64,000 nt of DNA, from positions 10,975,583-11,039,582 of the forward strand of contig CM022670.1 of assembly GCA_012295275.1 (NCBI GenBank), in the 5' to 3' direction. Within the stretch, counting starts at the first letter, position 1; every line of letters begins with the position of its first letter. The DNA is from Chrysomallon squamiferum (Eukaryota > Mollusca > Gastropoda > Neomphalida > Peltospiridae). Both the position numbers and the translations under genes were made by a program. The notes under the pieces were generated by a model. That model did not search any database. It saw nothing but the letters and a program-made list of their open reading frames with translations, and was not told the DNA's origin. Shown piece after piece: positions 1 through 35,559 of this stretch.

Positions 1-1620
1 GCTCAGATAAGAAACTTTTTTTTTTAAAACAGCTCTCTGTATTCATTTCAGTTTAAACAACTCCACTCTTCTAACACGTCTTCGTCTGGGACATAAAAAC
101 AAGTTTGTCGAGCTCGCGTCTCGTACATCAGCTCAAGAGTGTTTCTCCTCGCCCAGAGAGAATCAGCAAACTTTGTTTTGTATAACCCGATATGCAAATC
201 CTCTTGAGTTCTCCGCGAGATGCCTAGCAGGAAAAACCTGCGAGTTTTAAATTGTCTCTGCTGCTTTTAAAACACATTATGCCGCCATGTTGTTGTTTTT
301 TTTTTTTTTTTAAAATTTTATCTTTTAATACGTAGTTCTCTTATTTCTGCCCATTAACAAAAAGTAATTCAAAACTGTCTGTAGTTTTTAATCGTATTAC
401 AGTTTATATCGCCATGTTTTTATAATGTAGTTCTATAATGAGATGTCTAATGGTAATAACTGCTAATTCAAAATTGTCTGTAGTTTTTAACAATATTATA
501 ATTTAAACCGCAGTGTTAATTTTTTAACAAGCAGTTTTGAATGAAATGTCCAATAATAAAAAAAATGCTAATTCGAAATATTCTGCGACGCAATAGATTT
601 TTATTTTTTATTATTATTATCATTATTATTATTATTATTATTTTTTTTTTTTTTACGTTTAGTAACAAGAAGATCAAAGTGTCTGTGAAGTTTTGGATGA
701 TATGACTCATTAATAAATGGACGTTTGGAAACATTCACAGGCAATAATTAACGTTTATTATATATAACTGTTAATTAATAAAATATTGACTTGTAAAATA
801 AATACTTACAGTATTTCAGTAATGTAAATGATGTTGTCGATTATTCTGTTCACAAGGAACGTAGAATTTACTAACGTTTTTGTATATAATTTGTCTGGCT
901 AAATATTGATAATGTAATGATGTTGATGATAACGACTGTAATAATAATAATAATAATAATGACAATATTAATAATATTAATATTAATTAAATAAACAGAT
1001 TTCCAATCATAAATTTGCTAACAGTAATTAATAATATCTTTATTACATTTCAGAATTTTAATTATGTCTAAAAAACTGTAAAAATAATACTTAAAATAAA
1101 TAAATAAATAAATAAATAAATAAATAGTTCATCATTAGGGAACAAATTTACCTATATTATTCATATTTATATCTTTTATTTTGTTTTATATTAATTTTTT
1201 TATTATTATTTTTTTTTTAAATAATTTTAAAATTCATCTGAAAAAAACAAAAGCCACAACATGATTTTAATCGAATTAACAGACGAAAACAGACAGAAGT
1301 AGCATCAACATTCATCCGAACGTGGAAACACCACACATATAAAACGCAATATAATTAAATTAGTTGGAAAAAGTCCAAAATTATCTTTACACCAAAACCC
1401 CCCCTCACTACCATCACAACCACCACCACCACCACCACCACCACACCCCAACCACTCGCTGCATTTCTGCACCCTTTTTTTTTTTTTGCTGTTCCTTCTA
1501 AAACTTTCCGTGTATGTTTTGGCGTCAACAAAGTGTTGTGTTTAAGTTAATTTCTCCGGATTAATATGCCTTTGAAGAAAATGTCACCTCCGTACGTGGA
1601 TCTCGCAGCAATCAATAGAG
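1..1620. other. AT-rich 5' flanking DNA
   Basis: No gene is visible here. The stretch is AT-rich, with a poly-T run near 297-312, an (AATA)n run near 1098-1126 and an ACC-repeat near 1420-1443. It lies upstream of the promoter called at 1634 and probably holds distal regulatory DNA, but I cannot point to a specific site. Confidence 0.5.
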
Positions 1621-1633
1621 ATCCTCAGCTCGC

Positions 1634-1668
1634 TATAAATCGGCAGCTCCGTGCTTTACTCAGACAGC
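1634..1668 (+). promoter_or_regulatory. TATA box and initiator of the CARP gene
   Basis: A TATAAAT box sits at 1634-1640. A pyrimidine-rich initiator-like stretch (CTTTACTCAGAC, 1654-1665) lies about 28 bp downstream, which is the usual spacing. That would give a 5' UTR of roughly 190 nt before the ATG at 1854. The position immediately before the only good signal-peptide start supports the call. The transcription start itself is inferred. Confidence 0.5.
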
Positions 1669-1853
1669 GCGTTGATGGGCCGAGGGCTACTGTTCCACTG
1701 ATGAAGAAGTAGTAGTAGTAGTCGCAGTCGTAGTCCGTCACTCGGAGAAGGAGCACCATAACGTTTTAGGTTGTCGGTGACGCAGTTCTTCACTCACTCG
1801 TCAGAAAGAAAGAAAGAAAGAAAAAAAAAAAAATAATAATAATAATAATAAAT

Positions 1854-26714
<24,861 letters not shown>

Positions 26715-28460
26715 AGACTGCACATTTAAACCACGCAGCAGCAAGTGTTTGTATTGTTTGTTGCATTCATGAACAAAGTGAGTACACTTTGCCTACATCT
26801 TTATTTTCTTTTAAATAACTGTTTGTTATCTTGAAAAAATAATTTTCTTTAAATCTCGATTTAATGATTACAACCATTTTAATGTATAATTACTATATCT
26901 TAAGTTTTGAATGTAAATATCTATTTTTCAACATAGCCATCTTAAGTTGAACGAAATTATAAAAATGTGAAACGAAACAATAAAAGTCTCGAACCTAACT
27001 TTAAAGTTAGTTTCAGCTAATAATAATAAAACAACACAATAATAATAAAAGAATAATTAATAAATCAAACTTCTTAACACGAGAATTGTTAAATATCAAT
27101 GTTTGTTTGTTAATATTTTTCAGTAAGATGCAGTTAACTCTTAAAAATTTACATGGAATTTACATTATTCCAAGTCAGTACAGAGAAGATTCTAAGGACC
27201 ACTGAATTCCAGGAACGCGATAACCAAAGTTACATTGTAAGAATAAACACTAAGTATAAATATTTCACTTTAAACGTATTTCACCATTTGACTGCTTATT
27301 TTATTATTTTCGTTTCGTGATTTTACTGATAAACTAAAGTAAGTTAGGATCGGGGTTCTTCGTAAGCCTCACATTACGAAATAAACGAATATACAGTTGT
27401 TTGTGCTGACGTTAAGAAAAACAGGTGATGATGGTAGAGCCGTGTAGCATTTCTTTGTCAGATGACTCTCATTCCGAGTGAGTAAACATATTCAACAAAT
27501 GTGAAAGTTATTTAAGAAAATCGAGGATCATTTTACAGACACCAAAACGAACGTGCAATGCAAGCAAACACAAACTTTCAGATATATGAACATCATACGA
27601 AAAGTTTACAATTTACTGTTACTTGTGTAACAGCAGAATGTATAAAGACATAGTAGTTAATATGTATGTATGTATGTATGCATGTATAGGTGTGTGTGTT
27701 TTCACTTTCAGATGCGATTCTGAAGAAGAAAATTAATTTGTTCCTCTGACAGTGTGAACTTGTGAATTGATGAAGACCTCTGTCTCACAGTGAACAACAC
27801 TGACTAAACAGAACAATGCAAGAGAGAACTAGTGAAAGAAAAAACAATGCATCTTGTGTCATTACAGTTGTTAAATTACCACATCTATAGCTTTAAAAAA
27901 AATTAAAAAATTAAAAAAACTATTATACATATAGCATTATGAACACATTTACCTGTCAACATAAATGGCTTAAAGAGAATTCACGAAACTGATAAATATA
28001 TATTTTTTCAAAGGTGAATATGCGATGAACAATACTCATTATTGTGTCCGAATTAAAGCGTATACTTGGTTGTATCAATATATTTGTATATTTATATTTA
28101 AAAAAGGATAAAGCATGAGAGAGCTGCAGTATCTCTCACTAATTGTACGAAATCGTTTACATAGCTAATTCATTTTTAAAAGAAGTCTGCTTGTGAATTT
28201 TGGATTAGCTTATTATTTTTGGTGCAGTATGTGTAAAAATAATGCGTTTCGAATGTTAATGTTTTGGATCATGTTTTACATGAAAATTAATTTTCTTATT
28301 TTTTTTCAGTCGATGAATGAATGTGGCTGGTCTGTTTGAAATGACAACAGACAATAATTATTGCCAAAAAAATGCATATTATATTTTGTGCCAAAATTAA
28401 ATATTAAATTATATTTTAATATGATACGAGTTGGTTGTTTTCTTTGAGTAACAATAAACA
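26715..28460 (+). other. Probable 3' UTR and 3' flank of the CARP gene
   Basis: The TGA at 26712-26714 is followed by noncoding sequence. A GTGAGTAC donor-like site occurs at 26778, 63 nt past the stop, and a TTTTTCAG acceptor-like site ends at 27123, so the 3' UTR may be spliced. AATAAA hexamers occur near 27242 and 28451. Neither is proven to be the cleavage signal. A (GTAT)n run lies at 27661-27682. Confidence 0.4.
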
Positions 28461-30225
28461 CTGAGATACTTTTCTAAATAGACTCATGGAATAATCTTCA
28501 TTTCACTAAATTTTATATAAATTTGGAAACTGGAAACTGTTTGTCTGTCTGTGTGTGTGTCACTCTGCATGTCTGCATTCAAACCGTAGACAGGTTCGTA
28601 ATTTTTATATGCAAAAAACAACAACAACCCCAAAACATCTATGTTTCTGAATACTTCATTTTGAGGATCCTTTATTCGATATTCCGAAACCAAAACTTCT
28701 TTCGGACAGCAGAAATAGTGATATCTTACATTTTTCAAACTGGTGTGCTTTCACCGGGTTTAATTTTATCCACAAAAATAATAATAAAAAAAATATATAT
28801 ATATATATATCAATGTAGACAAAAAAAAAAGAAAAAAGACTTTGCAGTCTATTTGTATAAGTTGTATATAAAATATAAACGAAATTCGTGTTTAGTCTTT
28901 TATCCTACACTCCTTATATTTCAAAAATCCCGAACATTCTGACTTTCAAAACACATCAAATCCCAGGCTTTTCGGATCAAGAATTCTCAACGTGTATAAA
29001 ACATTTTTATTCGCACCTTATAATTAATAATTATTTTACATCGTGCTTTGAATCCAAAAGTGCCGTTTCGATTTAAACAAGCGAATAATTTTCACCACTA
29101 ATTGTAATAGCTATATAATGGCAGAGAGCTTGGTTAAACTGCAAGATTACATATGCGTAAAAATAATCAACTTAGATTTAAATAAAACTAAATCAGTAAA
29201 TTTAATTTATTTTTATTATATTAAACAGAAAATAAATGGCGGATTAAGGATTTATATTTGAAAAACTTCCTAAAAGTGGTAAACGTAAACAAAAATTACA
29301 TTATTGATCCCAAAAGACAGTAATTCCATAATAAAGCTCATTTCTGATGGAAACAGGAGCATATTAGCAATTTATAGCCGTTTTTTTCGAGTCCTCTCTC
29401 GGAGGTTCCTGCGATATTTTGTCTAGTATAAAAATATTCATCGACGATGAATGATTTCTGAAGCAGTCGCCGCCATTTTGGTTTAGGCCTATATAACTTT
29501 ACCCATAAATTCGGTTCTTTAATAAAATAAACGTAGAAGCAGATGATTTTTTTTTTAGTTATTAATTTAAATCATTAGACATAATTTCTGAGATGTAAAT
29601 ATAAAAGTAATATAATTTTTGAAAATAAATACGCACGTAAAAAAACGTCTATTAATTTTGTTTCTGCCGTCATCATTTCCGAGAACTAAAAAAAGACGTC
29701 AATAATCGAATGACGTCGTTGACAACAAACACACAGTTGCGTTTTGGGCAGGGCAGGGTATTTTACCCCGGGATTATACTTTGAATAAGTGAAAACCTCT
29801 GTAAGCTAAAAACTTTTCTTTACAGACTCAAAATATAAATTAACAATGACTGGTTCTGTCAGACTGTTTACCGATTTATAACTTTCAAATTTAAAATAAT
29901 ATTATTCTTCGACAAGCATATTTTCACAAAACGCCAGTGATAAAGAAATAATTGAAGAGGACGAGTGTTTGTGTGTTAGAGTGGGGTGGGGTGGGGTGAA
30001 AGGTAGTGTGTGTGTGTGTGCGTGCGTGCAACACTAAATATTTTGATTAGAAAATAGAGTTATTCAATCTTAATTTCGTGGGTTTTCTTTCTTCTTTTTT
30101 ATACCGTCCTTAATTATCTCCCTTCCTTAGACTTAAGCTCTATATATTATTATGGTTTTATTTGAAATGTGTGCGAATGTGAAAGCACGTATGTATATAA
30201 ATGCTATTTACGTGTCTATATAAAT
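28461..30225. other. Noncoding DNA
   Basis: This is AT-rich DNA with no exon that I can support. There is a small CG-containing patch around 29380-29480 and GGGGT repeats near 29982-29998. Open frames at 28484-28942 read through simple sequence and have no recognisable content. Confidence 0.55.
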
Positions 30226-30229
30226 GTTT

Positions 30230-30390
30230 AACGTGTGTGTCTGTGCATGAAAGAAAGAATGGGTATATGTGTTTGTGTTTTAAAGATTTGTGCTTTTGTA
30301 TGGGTGTGTGTGTTAGAGAGTGGGTATGTTTGCGAATGCGAAAGGGAGAGAGGATGTATACATGAGGATGTGTATGAATGTGGTGGTATA

Positions 30391-30432
<42 letters not shown>

Positions 30433-31900
30433 AGAGAGAGAGAGGAAGCGTATATACATGAGTGTGAAAGAGAGTTTGTTTGTGCATGGGTATGTGTGGT
30501 TCTGCATGGTTCTGCATGCAAAATGAAAGGAGGAGTGAGTGTATTCGTCTGTATGTGTGTGGATTTGGGTTATGGGTGTTTGTGCGTTAGAGAGAGGATG
30601 GGTATATAGATAAGTGTGTGAAAGAGATTTTGTTTGAGCACAGGTATGTATGTTGCGGTATGGGTATGCACGCGAAAGTGAAAGGAAGAGTGGATACATT
30701 CGTGTGAATGTGTATGAATGGGACGGTATAGATGTTTATGTATCAGAGAGAGAGGATGGGTTATACACGAGTGTATTTGTGTATTGAAAGAGTGTGTTTG
30801 TGCATTGGTGTGTTGCAGTGTGGTGAAGGGAGTATGTGTTTATGTATGAATGTGTGTGTGTCAGAGAGAGAGAGTTGGGTGCATACATGAGTGTGTGAAA
30901 GAGAGTGTTTATGCATGGGTACGTGTTGTAATGTGGTAAGTGAAAGGAGTATGTGTATGTGTATGAATGTGTGTGTGTCAGAGAGAGAGGATGGGTATAT
31001 ACAAGAGTGTGTGAAAGAGAGTGTTTGTGCATGGGTGTGTTGCAGTGTGGTGAAATGAGTATGTGTATGTGTATGAATGTGTGTGTGTGTGTGTCAGGAG
31101 AGAGGATGGGTATATATGTGTGTGAAAAGAGAGTGTTTGTGCATGGGTGTGTTGCATTGTGTATGTGTATGAATGTGTGTGTTTCAGAGAAAGAGAGATG
31201 GTGCATGTGTAAAGAATGTTTGTATGGGTGTGTTGCAGTGTGGTGTGTGTGTTTATTTAGATAAATGTGTGTGTGTCAGAGAGAGAGAGATGGGTTTATA
31301 CATGAGTGTATAAAAGAGAGTGTGTTTGTTGCAGTATGGTGAAAGGAGTATGTGTTTATGTATGAATGTGTGTGTGTCAGAGAGAGAGAGATGGGTGCGT
31401 ACATGAGTGTGTGAAAGAGAGTGTGTTTGTGCATGGATGTGTTGCAGTGTGGTGAAAGGAGTATGTGTTTATGTATGAATGTGTGTGAATGGTGCATGTG
31501 TGTGTCAAAGAGAGAGGGTGTGTTGCAGTGTGGTAGAAAGGAGTGGGTGCGTGTGTATGAGTGTGTGTCAGAAAGAGAGAGATGTTTGTTGTGCATGGGT
31601 AAGAGTTGTGTTTGCAGTGTGGTAAGTGAAAGGGAGTATGCGTATGTGTATGAATGTGTGTGTGTGTGGGTGTGTTGCAGAGATGGAGAGATGTGTGCGT
31701 ATGAATGTGTGTGAAAACGAGATGTGTGTTTGTGCATGGGAATGTGTGTTGCAGTGTGGGTGTGCATGCGAATGTGGAATGTGGGGTGGGTATATACGTG
31801 TGTATGTGTATGAAGTGTGGGTATATGTGTTGTGTGTGTAGATACATGTGTTTGGGAAAGACAGTGTGCATTTGGTATGTGCACGTGTTAGTGCCGGTAT
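30230..31900. repeat. 1.7-kb TG-rich tandem array, units about 90-120 bp
   Basis: Units share the order GTGTGTCAGAGAGAGAG, GATGGGT, ACATGAGTGTGTGAAAGAGA, TTTGTGCATGGGTGTGTTGC, AGTGTGG and a TATGTGTATGAATG linker. The TCAGAG marker recurs near 30743, 30861, 30978, 31094, 31184, 31276, 31377, 31505 and 31568, so spacing drifts from about 118 to 63-128. The left part (30230-30700) is the most diverged and includes a perfect (GT)n at 30394-30432. Long frames open on both strands because the unit lacks stops. I do not regard them as genes. Confidence 0.85.
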
Positions 31901-31919
31901 GCGATGTATGTCAAATAAT

Positions 31920-33005
31920 GTAAAATTATTTATGTATTTATTTAAAAAAGATATATATTTTTTCTTTTAGGTCTTGATATTTATCGTTATTTTTAACTGT
32001 TTAAAGATAAATCTATATTTAGCGTTTTGTGAACGATATGAATATCGAAGAAAAATAATTAAGCTGTAACCTTCTCTGACTCTGCCTCGACTTCAGCTGT
32101 GTGTTGGAAGGTTCCATGATCGGATTTTAATTTTTCGAAATTGGCATCTAGGATTCTTTTATCAAACTATTTACTATCTTCATATATCCGATTTCTTTTA
32201 TTTTCATGAACCGCAAAAATCTGCGTACAAATTATTTTAGTATCTTTTATTTATTTAGGTCGACGCTTCTAAATCTATTCGTAGTATATGACACAAGAAC
32301 TGTACTTATATTTTATGGCACTAAACAAAAAAAAAATTTTTCGTCATTTTGAATTCACAGTTTAAAAATTTTCCTTTTTTCTTTGTATAATTTAGGATTG
32401 TCATAATTTGCATTCACTAAATAAATAAGTAAATGTAATTTTCATTTAATTTTTTTGTTATCGTCATTAAAATAAGAAATGAGAAGGGGAAAACAAAAAG
32501 AGAAAAAATGAGTAACTATATATAAATGAACTAATAATTAAGTGACTACATAAATATATAATTTTGATTTTATAATTTCTTCATATAAAGAAATAAGAAA
32601 TTATAGATAAATGTTTTTTTTTTTTTTTTTTTTTTGAAATGAACAGTATTAATCATTCATGTTTTTTGTTTCAAACTAATTTGGATCTTTATTGTATAAC
32701 ATTAAATACTTTATCGTTACTTGTAAATATATGAAAACTCATAGAAAAGCAGATACAACACACACACACACACACACACACACAAAGTAAATAAATATAA
32801 ATTAAAAACTGAACATGTAAATAAATAACTAAATATATAAGAAAGTAAGTAATTAAATAAGTATGCAAGTAGTTAAATAAATAAAATAATAAAAGTTTTT
32901 AAAATATTTTCAAATGTGTCATATACTTTGAACAAAATTTTGATAGGGATCATTCCTCACCAAGTAATCTTGAATAAAAATATTTCATAATTTAAATAAA
33001 GTAAT
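31920..33005. other. AT-rich noncoding DNA
   Basis: No gene is visible. The interval contains a T run near 32613-32634, (CA)n at 32757-32784 and AAAT-type repeats near 32810-32890. Confidence 0.6.
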
Positions 33006-33012
33006 TAATTTT

Positions 33013-33135
33013 TGTACCTAAAATGCAGCGACAGTGAGTCACCTGGTGAGTGATGACACCCCCACCTCAGAGTGGCTAATACGGGAAACTCATACTTGAA
33101 AATGAGCTACCGGGGGACTGTTCACCTTAGGTACA
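33013..33135. other. Compact inverted-repeat element or structured RNA locus
   Basis: A perfect 9-bp outer stem pairs TGTACCTAA (33013-33021) with TTAGGTACA (33127-33135). Inside it, GGTGAGTGATGACACCCCC (33045-33063) partly pairs with GGGGGACTGTTCACC (33112-33126). Smaller hairpins are TCACC-T-GGTGA (33038-33048) and CTCAT/ATGAG (33089-33093 with 33102-33106). The 123-bp block is GC-richer than its AT-rich flanks. It may be a MITE, a SINE fragment or a noncoding RNA gene. I do not recognise the family. Confidence 0.45.
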
Positions 33136-33155
33136 GAAACAAAAAAGCTCAAATA

Positions 33156-33215
33156 AGTGTGTGTGTGTGTGTGTCTGTGTGCGTGCGTGCGTGCGTGCGT
33201 GGGTGTGTGTGTGTG
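33156..33215. repeat. (GT)n with embedded (GTGC)n
   Basis: GT units are interrupted by GTGC units near 33178-33201. The repeat is noncoding. Confidence 0.9.
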
Positions 33216-33711
33216 AAAGAAAAAAGGTGCATATAGTGTCAGTCAGAAGTTAGAGGTGATACATTTGTGTTAGAAATATTTTATTATTTTTATTTTAAGT
33301 TATACAAAACGAATTATTATTTTTAATTTATTTTTAAATGGAAAAACAAATTTGATAGTAAATTAGTTTACACTGACTATATGAACTAAATATCTGAGCA
33401 GAGACTATTAACATTACATAAGCTTCTCTCAAATACGTCATCAAAATATTATTTGATAACTTAATAATAAAGAAATTCTCTAAAAATCTAAGTCATCAAG
33501 CTACATTTTGTTTCTGACTAATAATGTAATTAGTTTTCTTGTGTTTTATAACAACAAAATCAATTAAATGTATTTCACATAATTTATTTTCAATTACATT
33601 AAACATATTGTCTAGACAAAATCTCGAGTTATCTCAAGAAAATGCTTGCTCATTCTAATGGCAACATTTAAACTACTGTACAGTGTTTGATATGAAACCT
33701 GTGTACCTTCC

Positions 33712-33771
33712 AGTTAGAAGATAATTCAAATGAAGGTGAACAGGAGGCCAGCCAGGGAGAACAAGAAGACT
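33712..33771 (+). other. Possible terminal coding exon (acidic tail)
   Basis: After a CTTCCAG acceptor-like site, one frame reads LEDNSNEGEQEASQGEQED and then a TGA stop. A GTGAAC donor-like site inside it (33734) would leave a 22-nt exon. That exon joins in frame to the acceptor at 34121, giving a different ending. The acidic composition looks protein-like, but I find no upstream exon for this gene, so it stays tentative. Confidence 0.25.
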
Positions 33772-34121
33772 GATATATACATTTAACCCATTTTTTTCTT
33801 TCTTTAAGAGTGTGTAGTTATCCAGACAAACAGTGAATGCTTAGAATAAAATGCATTTCAGCATGTATCAAGAATCAAATATTTAATATAAATAAAAATT
33901 AATATATACTTTCACAGCACTGATGCCAAAAATACAGTAACAGTAGTTTTGTAATATTAAAGACAAACTTTATAAGAACAAATAATAATAATAAATTTTT
34001 AAAAAAAGATGGTAAAATTTAAAAGATGAAGAAAAGAAAAAGAAATTATAGATTTATATATAATTATTGATATTTTCAACTGGTATTAACCTTATTAAGT
34101 TTTATTTTATTTTATTTTACA

Positions 34122-34200
34122 GGCAGCAGAACACCAGAAGAACACCTAGATGTACATGGAGCAGTTTTGGATTCTGGACAATCAAAAATTTCTGATTAAT
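34122..34200 (+). other. Possible alternative terminal exon
   Basis: A long T-rich tract ending TTTTACAG precedes a frame reading GSRTPEEHLDVHGAVLDSGQ, which ends in TAA at 34198-34200 after a few more residues. It joins in frame to the first 22 nt of the candidate at 33712. A matching upstream gene body was not found between 28.5 and 33.7 kb. Confidence 0.25.
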
Positions 34201-35042
34201 CAGTCTCAGTACTTCATATCTGATCAGACAGTGTCATTATCTGACTGATTTATGTTTAAATCTGAAAATTAATTAACAGTGTGTTCCTTTTATTCAAGTA
34301 TATTGACAGTGAAATGTTTATTATATTAATTCTTGTGCAAAAGATAATTTGGTTCCTCCTTTTTACTGGGATGTTTTATGTTTTATGTTACAAATAAAAC
34401 AAGTAGATGTGTGTTTGTATGTCAGAGAGAACGTCAAAGGTTCATCCAACTACCCACTTTACAATATACTTTTGTTAAGACCATCATCATTTTAACAAAA
34501 TTACAAATTTATTTATTAATATTTGGATGTGATATGTTTTGGTTATCTTGGTTAACATGTAAAATACGTACTACAGTACATATGTGTTACATATATGTAT
34601 ATCAGTGTGGATCAGCGACCCATGTCTTACAACATACTTTAGGTTGGGATTTTTAGTAGAAACTATTTAAAAAAGAAAATATAATATAAAAATAATAAAG
34701 TTTCCTTGCATATTTGTCCCCACTATTTAAATATTACATAAATTGCAATTTTAAATCTTTACAGACTAACTCAAGTAGTGTCCAAAATTAATTTCAGAAC
34801 TGTGTTTTTATTTTATTTTATTTTATTATTGTTATTAATTTTTTTGTTTTGTTAACTTATTGTTAGATTATTCTTATATGAAATTAGAAAAAAAAAAAAT
34901 CAGATTAAAAATGGTTGTTCTTACAAGATACAGTATTAGTACATAAAACAATAATTTTGATATATTCCTTAAGGTCAACATCAAAGAAATATTTTAAATT
35001 ATATTTTTTAATTTATAATGATGATAAGAAACAGCTCTTAAG

Positions 35043-35048
35043 TTTATT
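35043..35048 (-). terminator. Candidate polyadenylation signal of TRAPPC12
   Basis: TTTATT on the plus strand is AATAAA on the minus strand, about 510 nt past the TRAPPC12 stop codon. I saw no nearer hexamer downstream of the stop on that strand. The site is inferred. Confidence 0.4.
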
Positions 35049-35300
35049 TTCAAAGAATTGTAGAATTATGTTTTACTACATATATATTAGCATAAAGATA
35101 CCATTTTCCTTAATTTTAATTACATAATATTATTCAGTTTGTTATTCAGTACTTGTTAGTAATGAAAATATTTCTACGAAATAATTCAGCATTCTGTCAC
35201 GTGAGAAATGAAGTCGGTCCTTTCTGTTAAACTGAAAGCTTGTAACATAATCATAAATAAATTAAGTTAAATGAATTAATGCAATAAATAGACGAGAATA

Positions 35301-35541
35301 TACACAAATATACAACAGAAACTTACTCATCCAATGTACACAAATATATAAGAGAAATAAACATTCATCCATTATATACAAATATACAACAGAAGCCTAT
35401 TCATCCAGTGTATACAAATATACAACAGAAACATTTTCACAAAATATACAACAAAAACATTTTCATACAATATACACAAATATACAACAAAAGCATATTC
35501 ATCCAGTGTATGCAAACATACAACAGAAGCATATTCATCCA
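35301..35541. repeat. About 36-bp minisatellite in the TRAPPC12 3' UTR
   Basis: Six to seven imperfect units share ACAAATATACAACAGAAACA followed by TATTCATCCAGTGTAT. Two central units are shortened. The array ends about 20 bp before the TRAPPC12 stop codon and so should be transcribed with that gene. Confidence 0.85.
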
Positions 35542-35559
35542 TGAATTTTAAAGTGGAAT

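Larger units (their letters stand above)
34201..35559. other. Intergenic DNA and TRAPPC12 3' UTR
   Basis: This is AT-rich DNA. Reading the minus strand, the TRAPPC12 3' UTR probably extends from 35559 down to about 35030. The plus-strand frames near 34378-34656 and 34915-35127 have no recognisable content. Confidence 0.5.

Noticed and set aside
30228-31884. Long open frames on both strands (up to about 200 codons), His/Thr/Ser- or Cys/Val/Met-rich
   Set aside because: They follow the tandem unit, overlap each other in several frames and lack splice or start context, so they are by-products of a stop-poor repeat.
33045-33135. Box C/D snoRNA based on GTGATGA near 33049
   Set aside because: No convincing CTGA box D lies at a suitable distance, and the terminal stem does not sit next to the boxes.
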